Source: Candidatus Heimdallarchaeota archaeon (GTDB lineage: Archaea; Asgardarchaeota; Heimdallarchaeia; JABLTI01). From it: a stretch of DNA of 9,092 nucleotides. The stretch is from the NCBI GenBank assembly GCA_030671945.1, contig DAOVHJ010000082.1, positions 1 through 9,092 of the forward strand, given 5' to 3'. Below the pieces are notes generated by a model. It saw only the letters and a program-made list of their open reading frames with translations. It did no database searches and was not told the origin of the DNA. The position numbers and the translations under genes were made by a program. Positions 1 through 7,449 of this stretch are shown here, piece by piece; the first letter of the stretch is position 1, and every line of letters begins with the position of its first letter.

Positions 1-1129
1 AAGCTGCTATAGAGAGCACAATTCCAATAAGTGTTAAGATTAAGAATTCCAAGAGGATTAATCCAATTATCTGCCAATTCTGTCCTCCCCGATCTTTTAT
101 AGTATACAATTGACCTTTTCTCTTTTCAATTACAATATTCGTTGTAAATAATGTTAGAATTATACTGGAAGCAATAACAGGCACCATAAAGACAATTGCT
201 GTTTGGGCTAAACTATATGATTGCTGAAGCTCTATTGTCGGAGTGTCTAAAATTATATATTGAGACGATTGATAAGTGATTTTCAGTCTATCCGCTAAAT
301 CCTCTAGAATATTTAGAATTTCTCCAATACCATTTCTTTTCAATTCTTCCACTTTGGCTTTAACCATAATCGCTGGTTCTAATCCGTTTGCTCTCATTTG
401 AAGGATATCTGAAGGAATAATATTTTCTCGTAAGAAAATTACTGAATCTCTGAGGAAGCTTGCGGAGAAGGTTTTTTGTAACATTGAAATTGTTGGTATA
501 GGACGGTAAATTCCTTTAACTGTCACATTTTGGAAATGTCGTAACTCCATATGAAAGAGACGAACTTCTCCTAATTCCGGACTTCTTCTTGCAATGCTAA
601 GATTAATTTTCATGCCAGGTTCTATTGTATAACCTACTATTCCCTCTATTTCCTTTGCTTCATATTCACTGATGAGGACTTCGCCAAGTTGTAAATCATA
701 TGAACCACGAACAGCGAATTGAGATTCTATTCGATCCAACGAATCTTTTGGCCACAGACCTAATGCTGTTATCGATATCGGATCATTCGGATCTTCTTGC
801 GGGTCAAAAATATAATCCGGATCTTTTTCCTCTGCATTAAAACAAGCAAGATTGTAATACATCTCATATGTTTTCTGAACTATTGGATCATTATCTAACC
901 AGTCAAGAATTAAGGGGATTTCTTCTGGCATATATGTTGTGATTTTTAGCTCAAAATCTTGATCTGTAAGGAAGTCACGAGCTGCAAGGTCTTCAGATGT
1001 AGAAGACCATAATCGTAATGAAATCAATAATGAGACTGAAAGAAATATGCCTAGAATATATAGTATAGATTGTTTTTTACCATTTGCTATATTCTTCAAT
1101 GCTGAATTGAAATAGAATTTTGCACTCAT
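1..1129 (-). CDS. FtsX/MacB-like ABC transporter permease, N-terminal part (cut by window edge)
   Basis: The frame is open from an ATG at 1129 down to base 2, giving 376 residues with no stop, so the gene continues past the left edge. Residues 21-40 form a first membrane segment after a short basic N-terminus. A large extracytoplasmic domain follows (about 41-307), containing a 'GEVLISEYEAKE' stretch of the kind seen in MacB periplasmic-core domains. Membrane segments lie at about 308-332 and 354-375, joined by a charged loop with 'EKRKGQLYTIKDRGGQNWQI'. That loop sits where FtsX-family permeases carry the conserved arginine-rich, ALGA-type cytoplasmic loop. Family members pair with a LolD/MacB-type ATPase and drive lipid, lipoprotein or peptide export, or act mechanically on envelope proteins. 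The substrate cannot be told here and the ATPase is not in the window. Family call is firm; function is open. Confidence 0.85.
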   Translation of the reverse strand, partial: MSAKFYFNSALKNIANGKKQSILYILGIFLSVSLLISLRLWSSTSEDLAARDFLTDQDFELKITTYMPEEIPLILDWLDNDPIVQKTYEMYYNLACFNAEEKDPDYIFDPQEDPNDPISITALGLWPKDSLDRIESQFAVRGSYDLQLGEVLISEYEAKEIEGIVGYTIEPGMKINLSIARRSPELGEVRLFHMELRHFQNVTVKGIYRPIPTISMLQKTFSASFLRDSVIFLRENIIPSDILQMRANGLEPAIMVKAKVEELKRNGIGEILNILEDLADRLKITYQSSQYIILDTPTIELQQSYSLAQTAIVFMVPVIASSIILTLFTTNIVIEKRKGQLYTIKDRGGQNWQIIGLILLEFLILTLIGIVLSIAA

Positions 1130-1149
1130 GACTATCACAATAATTCTAA

Positions 1150-1165
1150 CAGTACTCAAATACTG
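1150..1165. promoter_or_regulatory. Short inverted repeat near the predicted permease transcription start
   Basis: CAGTA and TACTG flank six bases (CTCAAA), forming a perfect 5-bp inverted repeat. It lies 22-37 nt from the TATA-like element at 1187-1195, about where transcription would begin. That position would suit a repressor operator. A 5-bp arm can arise by chance in AT-rich DNA, so this is a weak call. Confidence 0.2.
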
Positions 1166-1186
1166 AGATTTCTTACCTTTTTATCG

Positions 1187-1195
1187 TATAAAAAA
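1187..1195 (-). promoter_or_regulatory. Candidate TATA box for the permease gene
   Basis: On the minus strand this reads TTTTTTATA, close to the archaeal TATA element. It ends 57 nt before the ATG at 1129, predicting transcription to begin near 1160 and a leader of about 30 nt. No convincing BRE is seen upstream. Sequence resemblance only. Confidence 0.4.
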
Positions 1196-1327
1196 CTAGT
1201 AATAAGTCTCGTTTTGGAAGAGGATTAAATGCTCCTTACAAATATCTGTTATTAATTGTTGCTTTCTTATTTTCTAAATCAAACTATAGATTAAAATGAG
1301 TGAGAGATATTGTTTTGATAAAACAAG

Positions 1328-1338
1328 TTTAAAAAAAA
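1328..1338 (+). promoter_or_regulatory. Candidate TATA box for the P1B ATPase, predicting a leaderless mRNA
   Basis: TTTAAAAAAAA is centred about 25 nt before the ATG at 1358. Archaeal transcription begins roughly 25 nt past the TATA centre, so the message would start at or next to the start codon. This fits the absence of a Shine-Dalgarno-like motif there. The rest of the 228-nt divergent region (1130-1357) shows no other clear element on this strand. Confidence 0.35.
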
Positions 1339-1357
1339 CCAGGCTGTAAAATGTAAT

Positions 1358-3616
1358 ATGTCAATTACAAAATTAACCTACAAAGTCATTGGAATAGATT
1401 GTGCAGGTTGCGGAAAAACTCTTGAGAAGAAACTCTTGGGGTTAGATGGTGTACTTGACGTTAGAATAAACATTGTCTTTAAGAAAATCTATTTTGAAAT
1501 TGAACCTGACAAAGTAACTGAGGAACAAATAAAATCAGTAATCACAAAAGCTGGTTACTCTCTATACAAAGAAGAGAGTTCAGAATATAAATCAGAAGAT
1601 GAAATACAAGATGAATTGGAGAGACGCCATCAACAAAGCATCTGGAGATCTATTTTCAAGAAAAAAGAATTGTATACAATAATCGTTTCAGGATTATTGT
1701 TAATGGTTGGGGCATTACTACAATTTGCTTTTGTAAAACCAATGGGTTCACGTATAGCTTACATTTTTGGTATGATAATTGGCGGTGTATTCATTTTTAG
1801 GAAAGCCTTCTTTTCGTTAAAGGGGTTCAAGATTGATATTAATATACTAATGACTGTTGCAGCGATTGGCGCAATAATTCTAGGGGAAGATATAGAAGCA
1901 ACCAGTATTGTTTTCCTATTTTCTATAGCTGAGTTAGCTGAAAACATCAGTGTTGAGAGTGCGAAGAATTCTATTGAAAGTTTGATTAATTATGCTCCCT
2001 CTAAAGCAACATTGGAAACCAAAGATGGAGAAATTATTGTCCCTGCAACAAGCGTCAAAATAAATTCACACATCATCGTAAAAGCAGGTGAAAGAATACC
2101 CTTAGATGGTGTCATTTTTTCAGGTAAATCATACATAAACCAAGCTCCGATAACAGGTGAATCAATGCCTATCTTAAAAACAAAAGGGGATGAAGTTTTC
2201 GCTGGAACTCTTTGTGAAGATGGTGCATTAACAATTCTTGTAACAAAGAAATATGAAGATATTTTTTTGAGGAAAATTGTAGAGCTAGTAGAAAATTCAG
2301 ATCAACGAGCACCCATTGATCGTTTCATTGATAATTTTGCCAAATATTACACTCCAATCATGTTTCTCGTAGCTTTAATTACTGCTTTTATTCCCCCACT
2401 ATTCGGTGGAGGGTTATATGTACTTACTCTTGCAAAATGGGTGAAAATAGCATTAGTAATTTTAGTAATCTCTTGTCCTTGTGCTGTTGTGCTATCTACG
2501 CCAATCACTATTGTTGTTGCACTTAGTCGTTCAGCAAGAAATGGTGTTCTTATAAAAGGTGGAGCCTACATTGAAAGTCTGAGTAAAACGAAAGTATTTG
2601 CTTTTGATAAAACAGGCACGTTAACACTGGGTCATCCGCAAGTGCGAGAAATTATTACCCTTGATGATTTTAAAGAATCTGAATTACTTCAAATAAGTGG
2701 GTCTCTTGAGGTTAACTCCAAGCATCCTATAGCTAAGGCGATTAAAGAGAAAATGCTTGATGAAAAAATTGAAGTGGTAAAAGTTACAGATTTCAAATCA
2801 ATAACAGGTATGGGAGTCCAAGGAATAATCAATGGGCAAAAATGGTTTGTAGGTAATCATAGATTTGTAATCGAAAATGAGATAGAAATGGACGATTATT
2901 TAGCAACCAGTTTAGCAATAATGCAATCAGAACAAAAATCAACTGTAATCATAAGTAACGATGACAAAGTAGTGGGTATTTTATCAGTTCAAGATCAGAT
3001 CAAACCACATGTAAAAGGTATGATCCATGAATTAAAGAAATTAAACATAAAGAAAACGATAATGCTAACAGGAGATAATTCAAAAACCGCCAGTGAAATT
3101 GCAAGTGAACTCAAGATAGACGAGTACTATGCTGAATTACTTCCAGATCAAAAAATGAAAATTATAGATGAAATTTATGAAACATATGGGCACGTAGCCA
3201 TGATTGGTGATGGGATAAATGATGCTCCAGCTCTTGCTCATGCAAATGTAGGCATAGCAATGGGTGCAAAGGGCTCAGATATTGCCTTAGAAACTGCAGA
3301 TATAGCTCTTATGACAGATAGCTTCGAAGCTTTACATTATCTCATTACAATTAGTAGAAAAGCAATGAGGGTTATTGTTCAAAATATTACTTTAGCTCTT
3401 TTAATTAAACTAGTTCTTTTTGTTCTTTCTTATTTTGGTTGGATCGATTTATGGATGGCTGTTTTGATTGGCGATATGGGTGTTTCTTTATTCGTAATTT
3501 TCAATGCTATTTTACGCGTTAAGGGGAAACGAATGACTCATGAATACTGTGATGATGATTTATGTGAAATTGATCTCAATAATAATAGTACCAAAGAAAC
3601 AAAGACAATTTCATGA
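1358..3616 (+). CDS. zntA: Heavy-metal-exporting P1B-type ATPase, Zn/Cd/Pb class
   Basis: This is a full-length (752 aa) P-type ATPase that pumps soft divalent metal ions out of the cytoplasm using ATP. An N-terminal heavy-metal-associated domain carries the C15-A-G-C18 metal site. Membrane helices follow, then the actuator-domain TGES (266-269), the intramembrane CPC motif (373-375), the phosphorylated Asp in DKTGT (417-421), the nucleotide-domain His-Pro pair (456-457), TGDN (571-574) and GDGINDAP (617-624). CPC followed by a Ser-Thr-Pro turn, together with K684 and the D706-M-G motif in the last helices, matches the ZntA/CadA (P1B-2) class and argues against the copper class. The tail adds a CDDDLC motif (C731, C736) that may bind metal. 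No metal-responsive regulator lies beside it. ATG 1358 is chosen because it precedes the HMA domain directly; an ATG at 1351 stops at once. Confidence 0.95.
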   Translation: MSITKLTYKVIGIDCAGCGKTLEKKLLGLDGVLDVRINIVFKKIYFEIEPDKVTEEQIKSVITKAGYSLYKEESSEYKSEDEIQDELERRHQQSIWRSIFKKKELYTIIVSGLLLMVGALLQFAFVKPMGSRIAYIFGMIIGGVFIFRKAFFSLKGFKIDINILMTVAAIGAIILGEDIEATSIVFLFSIAELAENISVESAKNSIESLINYAPSKATLETKDGEIIVPATSVKINSHIIVKAGERIPLDGVIFSGKSYINQAPITGESMPILKTKGDEVFAGTLCEDGALTILVTKKYEDIFLRKIVELVENSDQRAPIDRFIDNFAKYYTPIMFLVALITAFIPPLFGGGLYVLTLAKWVKIALVILVISCPCAVVLSTPITIVVALSRSARNGVLIKGGAYIESLSKTKVFAFDKTGTLTLGHPQVREIITLDDFKESELLQISGSLEVNSKHPIAKAIKEKMLDEKIEVVKVTDFKSITGMGVQGIINGQKWFVGNHRFVIENEIEMDDYLATSLAIMQSEQKSTVIISNDDKVVGILSVQDQIKPHVKGMIHELKKLNIKKTIMLTGDNSKTASEIASELKIDEYYAELLPDQKMKIIDEIYETYGHVAMIGDGINDAPALAHANVGIAMGAKGSDIALETADIALMTDSFEALHYLITISRKAMRVIVQNITLALLIKLVLFVLSYFGWIDLWMAVLIGDMGVSLFVIFNAILRVKGKRMTHEYCDDDLCEIDLNNNSTKETKTIS

Positions 3617-3673
3617 AATGCCTCTAAAAAATGCCTTTCTACCGTAACTGAAAGTCATAAAAGGGGATAATTA

Positions 3674-3684
3674 TTATATTTAAA
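3674..3684 (+). promoter_or_regulatory. Candidate TATA box for the helical-protein/nnr unit
   Basis: TTATATTTAAA is preceded by a purine-rich stretch (AAAAGGGGATAA) that could serve as the BRE. It lies 52 nt upstream of the TTG start at 3737, predicting a leader of about 30 nt. The position just after the ATPase gene suggests that 3737-5902 has its own promoter. Confidence 0.45.
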
Positions 3685-3736
3685 CAGAAAGCACAAGAAA
3701 GAAGCAAGAATACAAGTTTTAAAGGGATGATGAAAT

Positions 3737-4357
3737 TTGGGTCAGAATCTTAAGGCATCACAATCGCTTGATTATATTCTTAAGCAATTGTTCAAGAAAA
3801 CATTCGATTTTCAGACTCTTTTCCTTAAATATTACAATTCATTCCTAATTAAAGGTCAAGATGGAATTTTAAGTGCTGCAAGTGAGTTGCAAAAATTTCT
3901 TGGGAAAGCAAAAACTCGAGAATCAAATGAGTTAAAGAATCAAATGCAGGCATCCATATCTTCCATTGAGCTCGAAGTTATTGATTTGATAGAATTTTTA
4001 TTGCAATATAAATTGCATATCGAGAAATTGCTGGATTATAAAATAAATCACCAATCCTTGTATAGAATAAAAGAACATATTGTAAATAATATTGAGACAA
4101 TTAATTCCATAAATATAATTCACAAAAATCTTGTTAAATCTGCAAAAGTCGTTTTTATTGTGGGTAAACGATCTAACAAAAAAAATGAAGGATATTTTGA
4201 TAAATTTATTAAAGAATATACAAATTCGATAAGAAGATTAACTCGTGAGAATAATATTTTTTCAGAAGAATTTCAACAAATCAATAGTGTGCTCGAACAG
4301 GAAATAGAACTTTTCGTTGAAAAGGCAAAACCAAAAGAAGAAGAAAATCCTACTTAA
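3737..4357 (+). CDS. Unrecognised alpha-helical protein, TTG start
   Basis: I do not recognise this 206-aa protein. It has no signal peptide, membrane segment, cysteine cluster or nucleotide-binding motif. Almost the whole chain looks helical: amphipathic stretches at about 10-38, 62-135 and 150-196 with heptad-like leucine and isoleucine spacing suggest a coiled-coil bundle. One short strand-like stretch (VVFIVGKRS, 138-146) breaks it, and the acidic-basic tail (EKAKPKEEENPT) is probably disordered. An in-frame TGA at 3731-3733 sits just before TTG 3737, and the next in-frame Met is residue 70, so TTG is the only start that keeps the full chain. The sequence GGGATGATG (3724-3732) may help ribosome binding. 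The nnr start lies 33 nt past its stop, suggesting co-transcription, but nothing links it to cofactor repair beyond position. Confidence 0.75.
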   Translation: MGQNLKASQSLDYILKQLFKKTFDFQTLFLKYYNSFLIKGQDGILSAASELQKFLGKAKTRESNELKNQMQASISSIELEVIDLIEFLLQYKLHIEKLLDYKINHQSLYRIKEHIVNNIETINSINIIHKNLVKSAKVVFIVGKRSNKKNEGYFDKFIKEYTNSIRRLTRENNIFSEEFQQINSVLEQEIELFVEKAKPKEEENPT

Positions 4358-4390
4358 AATAATAACTAAACAATTAGCACTCATCTAGAG

Positions 4391-5902
4391 ATGAAACCAA
4401 TGGTGATAATTGCCGAAGAAGTAAAAATCATCGATTTGAATAGTGAAGAATTAGGTGTTTCTGTAGCCCAATTAATGGAGAATGCTGGAGCAGCAGTAGC
4501 TCAGGTAGTTTTAGAGCATTATCCAAAAGCAAAATCTATAGCAATCTGCTGTGGAACAGGAAATAATGGTGGAGATGGGATGGTTGCTGCGAGACATCTT
4601 GCATCAAAGGATCGTAAAATAAAACTTATTTTACTTGGGCAAGAGAACAAAATCCGAACTGCAATTTCAAAACAGAATTTTAACATATTGAAACAAATGG
4701 AGAACTCAGTTGACATTACTATTATTAATGATTCTTCTAAAATTTCTCGCATGAAAAATGAGCTAACTGATGTAGAGTTAATAGTTGATGCTTTACTAGG
4801 TATTGGAATTACCAGTGAACCCTACGAACCGATTAAAAGTGCAATTAAGGCATTGAATAATACTAACAAACCAATCATAAGTGTAGATTTGCCATCCGGT
4901 ATGTTTTCTGATATCCCGAAGAAAACAAAAATGATGGTAACAGCTGATTTAGTCGTTACATTTCACGACACTAAGCCTTGCTTAACAATAGATGAATTGA
5001 AAGAAAAAACAATAGTGAAAGGAATTGGTGTACCACCAGAAGCAGAACTATTCGTTGGAAAAGGTGACCTGCAACTAGCAATACCAAAAAGAGAAGCTAC
5101 TTCTCATAAGGGAGAAAATGGAACTGTTTTAGTGGTAGGCGGGAGCATAAAATATTCTGGCGCTCCGGTCTTGGCTTCAAGGGCTGCTTTAAGAACTGGC
5201 GCTGATTTAGTAATCACTTGCATTCCGGAAAGCATAGCAAATTCTGTACGAACAGATTCTCCTAATATGATTGTTCGACAACTTGAAGGAGATTACTTAA
5301 CTCCAAAACATATTCCTGAAATCCTTGAAATTTTCAAAAAATTCGATGTAATGGTTTTAGGTCCTGGGATGAGTGATAATCTAGAATCTCTCAAATTTGT
5401 CACTGAGATTTTAGAGCAAGTACCGAAAAATAAACCAATTGTGATTGACGCTGATGCATTAAAAGCACTCTCAGGAAATTTAGCGATTTTAAAGAAGAAA
5501 CCAATTGTCTTAACCCCACATAAAGGAGAATTCAAGATTGTCTTTGGAGATGTGCTGAAGGAAAAATGGCAAGATCAAATTCCTATTGTTCTAGAGAAAA
5601 CGAAGAAGCATAGTTGTTCTATCATATTGAAAGGTAAATATGATATCATTAGTGATGGACAAAAATATAAAATCAATAGAACCGGACATGAAGGAATGAC
5701 TGTAGGTGGTACAGGAGATGTTCTTGCAGGTATTCTTGGAGCAATTTGTGCTGTTAATTCAAACTTATTCAGAGCTGCCTGTGCAGCTACTTATTTGACT
5801 GGGAAAGCAGGAGAATTTGCAGCAGAGGATTTCGGTAACAGTTTATTAGCAACCGATGTCATCGAAAAAATCCCAGAAGTACTTGGACAAATTCGAAAAT
5901 AA
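4391..5902 (+). CDS. nnr: Bifunctional NAD(P)H-hydrate epimerase / ADP-dependent NAD(P)H-hydrate dehydratase
   Basis: This two-domain cytosolic enzyme (503 aa, usual length for the fused form) repairs NADH and NADPH that have become hydrated. The N-terminal YjeF-type epimerase interconverts R and S hydrates. It shows the E30-N31-A-G start, the glycine-rich GTGNNGGDG (55-63), D133 in VDALLGIG and SVDLPSG (164-170). The C-terminal ribokinase-fold dehydratase removes water at the expense of ADP (ATP in eukaryotes). It shows VVGGS (248-252), GPGM (324-327), DAD (353-355), LTPHKGE (374-380) and GGTGD (439-443) with the expected catalytic Asp. All key motifs look intact. ATG 4391 is used; ATG 4400 (Met4) is a possible alternative with little effect. 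It probably shares a transcript with the helical gene 33 nt upstream and ends 38 nt from the convergent gene. Confidence 0.95.
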   Translation: MKPMVIIAEEVKIIDLNSEELGVSVAQLMENAGAAVAQVVLEHYPKAKSIAICCGTGNNGGDGMVAARHLASKDRKIKLILLGQENKIRTAISKQNFNILKQMENSVDITIINDSSKISRMKNELTDVELIVDALLGIGITSEPYEPIKSAIKALNNTNKPIISVDLPSGMFSDIPKKTKMMVTADLVVTFHDTKPCLTIDELKEKTIVKGIGVPPEAELFVGKGDLQLAIPKREATSHKGENGTVLVVGGSIKYSGAPVLASRAALRTGADLVITCIPESIANSVRTDSPNMIVRQLEGDYLTPKHIPEILEIFKKFDVMVLGPGMSDNLESLKFVTEILEQVPKNKPIVIDADALKALSGNLAILKKKPIVLTPHKGEFKIVFGDVLKEKWQDQIPIVLEKTKKHSCSIILKGKYDIISDGQKYKINRTGHEGMTVGGTGDVLAGILGAICAVNSNLFRAACAATYLTGKAGEFAAEDFGNSLLATDVIEKIPEVLGQIRK

Positions 5903-5940
5903 ATAAAAGAGAATTGATGCGTTTAAATGATCACAGACTT

Positions 5941-6636
5941 TTACCAATTCTTAGGATATGGTATTGCATCAATAACTTCGAGAAACAGATCAACAGTATT
6001 CTCAATTTGTTCTTCTTCATACTCAAAAATGGATTCGAATTGCATTCCAACATCTTTTATTTCTTCTCTTAGGGATAACCAAAGTGTCTGATGTCGAGTT
6101 TTTGCTAGTAATCTTAATAATGGTTCATTCGAAAGGAGTTTAGTTGCCATTTTGGTATTATTTGTTTTAATAATGAAAAACTCTTGGAGAAATCCTGTGG
6201 TGTTTAACTCTTTCAGTTCCATGAAGTAATCTTGGTCTCCTTTCAAGACTTTCTTTCGCTTTTTAGAGAGCACTTCAAGTGAAAAAGGAGGTCTTCTCCT
6301 CAAATTTGCTGAGAGTGTATATTTATCTTTGTTTTTCTTAATCTTATCCCAAATGAAACCTATAATAAACGGTCTTCCTAGAGGAATGCCGAGAACGATC
6401 ATGGACTTCATTGGGGCATCTTTGATTGGTCTGCACACTAATTGATAGCGTTCCTTTTCTTGTGTAACCTTTTCGAAAGAATCACAAAAATCATTCAGAG
6501 GAACGGCAATTTTCGACAGCATCTCAAGTGCAAATGCTTTATTCTTTCGTTTTCCAATGAGATAACTTGCTAAATATAATCCAAGTATCACAACGGAAGG
6601 TGATAAAGCAAGAACATAATCATACCATTCAGCCAT
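5941..6636 (-). CDS. Single-pass membrane protein, candidate CCDC47-like (PAT/multipass translocon) factor
   Basis: A short N-terminus leads into one membrane segment (about residues 8-28 from this start), then a basic 'GKRKNKAF' stretch, then about 195 soluble residues. The order (membrane helix ending in LYLASYLIG, basic KKN-type stretch, helix, strand-rich YQLVC region, helical IGFIWDKIKKNKDKY region, further alpha/beta part) parallels the conserved core of eukaryotic CCDC47 (PF07946). CCDC47 binds ribosome-bound Sec61 and helps multipass membrane protein insertion. The long basic C-terminal coiled coil of the animal protein is absent. The match is from memory by eye and needs a profile search. 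The frame can extend to a TTG at 6684 (247 aa), but a BRE/TATA-like element overlaps that region and no Shine-Dalgarno precedes it, so ATG 6636 (231 aa) is preferred. Gene is firm; family is tentative. Confidence 0.6.
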   Translation of the reverse strand: MAEWYDYVLALSPSVVILGLYLASYLIGKRKNKAFALEMLSKIAVPLNDFCDSFEKVTQEKERYQLVCRPIKDAPMKSMIVLGIPLGRPFIIGFIWDKIKKNKDKYTLSANLRRRPPFSLEVLSKKRKKVLKGDQDYFMELKELNTTGFLQEFFIIKTNNTKMATKLLSNEPLLRLLAKTRHQTLWLSLREEIKDVGMQFESIFEYEEEQIENTVDLFLEVIDAIPYPKNW

Positions 6637-6668
6637 TTCTGTCCACGAGGTAATCCTTGTCAATGGTC

Positions 6669-6682
6669 TATTTAAATTTATC
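6669..6682 (-). promoter_or_regulatory. Candidate BRE plus TATA box for the CCDC47-like gene
   Basis: On the minus strand GATAAA, which fits the BRE consensus RNWAAW, is directly followed by TTTAAATA. The TATA-like part is centred 36 nt before ATG 6636, predicting a leader of about 10 nt. It also overlaps the possible TTG start at 6684, so a transcript from it could not include that codon. Confidence 0.5.
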
Positions 6683-6700
6683 AATATAATTCTAATATTG

Positions 6701-6718
6701 AAGAGAAAAGAAAGAAAA
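6701..6718 (-). terminator. Possible pyrimidine-rich terminator after the KaiC-like gene
   Basis: On the minus strand, about 31 nt past the TGA at 6750-6752, the sequence becomes an uninterrupted pyrimidine tract (TTTTCTTTCTTTTCTCTT). Archaeal RNA polymerase often terminates at T-rich tracts without a hairpin. Its position just before the promoter at 6669-6682 fits a boundary between two transcription units. Confidence 0.35.
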
Positions 6719-6749
6719 TGACTAGATGTGCAATTCTTAGCACTCTAAA

Positions 6750-7421
6750 TCATTCTTGATATAAATTGATCCAACCAGATTTTCTAATATTCGGAGCAAA
6801 AACAATGCGGAGTTTTCTTTGTAAAACACCTTTTTCGTCTTCTTCAGCTTTGAATTCTATAACACCATCTACAAATGCTTTAATACCTTGGATTACTTTC
6901 TCGTCCATCATACCTTCGTGAGCTAATATTAAACCACTGTGCTTTCTTTGCTTAAGTCGAGCTACTTGTGCTTGAATGAAATCAAGTAAGGCTATGCCAC
7001 TATTATAGATAGATATTGTAGAAATAGTATTGAAGACTAATCGAAGTTTATCCTTGGTATCGATTAGTTTCTTTAAAATAACACTGATTCCAGTTAAATT
7101 TCTAATGTTTTCCACCGTCAACATATCTCTGTCAGTTTTTTCACCAGTTCTATAAGAGAAAGCATCGATAAATTGCAACTGTTTTGAGTCAATGTGTGGT
7201 ATGGCATCTGATCCCATTTGTCTCATCTTGTCTATTATGTCATCTGGAAAATCATCTGTAGTAATAAAAACAGCATTATTCTTTTCAGAGAATCCATCAA
7301 TCATGTATTGTAAAGCGAAAGCTTCTTTCCCAGCGCCAGGAGGACCTATGATGAGATAAATCTGGGCATCTGTTTTTCCAACTAAACTTCTAAGATGAAC
7401 GATATCACTACGATAAGTCAA
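6750..7421 (-). CDS. KaiC/RecA-superfamily protein with degenerate ATPase motifs
   Basis: This single-domain protein (223 aa) has the KaiC/RadA-type fold order. A Walker A-like GPPGAGKE lies at 26-33, followed by 'ALQYMIDGFSEKNNAVFITT', which matches the helix and second strand of archaeal KaiC-like proteins. Three positions depart from an active ATPase. The Ser/Thr after the P-loop lysine is E33. The paired catalytic glutamates are D56-D57. The Walker B Asp is N131 in LVFNTIST. It may bind nucleotide without efficient hydrolysis and serve as a switch or scaffold, as proposed for archaellum FlaH-type relatives. Substrate and partner are unknown. TTG 7421 is the start: a stop lies two codons upstream, the next Met is residue 40 (inside the domain), and AAGGA sits 7 nt before it. 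It follows the nucleotidyltransferase gene by 28 nt, so an operon is likely. Confidence 0.8.
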   Translation of the reverse strand: MTYRSDIVHLRSLVGKTDAQIYLIIGPPGAGKEAFALQYMIDGFSEKNNAVFITTDDFPDDIIDKMRQMGSDAIPHIDSKQLQFIDAFSYRTGEKTDRDMLTVENIRNLTGISVILKKLIDTKDKLRLVFNTISTISIYNSGIALLDFIQAQVARLKQRKHSGLILAHEGMMDEKVIQGIKAFVDGVIEFKAEEDEKGVLQRKLRIVFAPNIRKSGWINLYQE

Positions 7422-7428
7422 TTCTTAT

Positions 7429-7433
7429 TCCTT
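7429..7433 (-). promoter_or_regulatory. Ribosome binding site supporting the TTG start of the KaiC-like gene
   Basis: AAGGA on the minus strand lies 7 nt before TTG 7421, inside the 28-nt gap after the nucleotidyltransferase stop. It supports re-initiation within a shared message and supports TTG as the real start codon. Confidence 0.5.
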
Positions 7434-7449
7434 CTGTACAATTTTGAGA

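Noticed and set aside
1351..1356. ATG at 1351 as start of the P1B ATPase
   Set aside because: It is out of frame with the ATPase and is followed at once by TAA.
1759..1947. Minus-strand 62-aa ORF inside the P1B ATPase
   Set aside because: It lies wholly within a firmly identified gene on the other strand and shows no domain or start signal.
1358..3616. Copper-exporting (CopA) identity for the P1B ATPase
   Set aside because: The last helices carry the Lys and Asp-Met-Gly of the Zn/Cd/Pb class, and the CPC motif is followed by a Ser-Thr-Pro turn. The copper-class Asn/Tyr and Met/Ser signatures are not seen.
3616..3636. Direct repeat AAATGCCT twice after the ATPase stop codon
   Set aside because: Only 8 bases and two copies, with no associated element; likely chance.
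4519..4752. Minus-strand 77-aa ORF inside nnr
   Set aside because: Antisense shadow of the nnr epimerase domain, with no family features.
5293..5535. Minus-strand 80-aa ORF inside nnr
   Set aside because: Antisense shadow of the nnr dehydratase domain.
6637..6684. TTG 6684 as start of the CCDC47-like gene
   Set aside because: No Shine-Dalgarno or suitably placed TATA box lies upstream, and a BRE/TATA-like element (6669-6682) overlaps this stretch. ATG 6636 fits better, although the longer form is not excluded.
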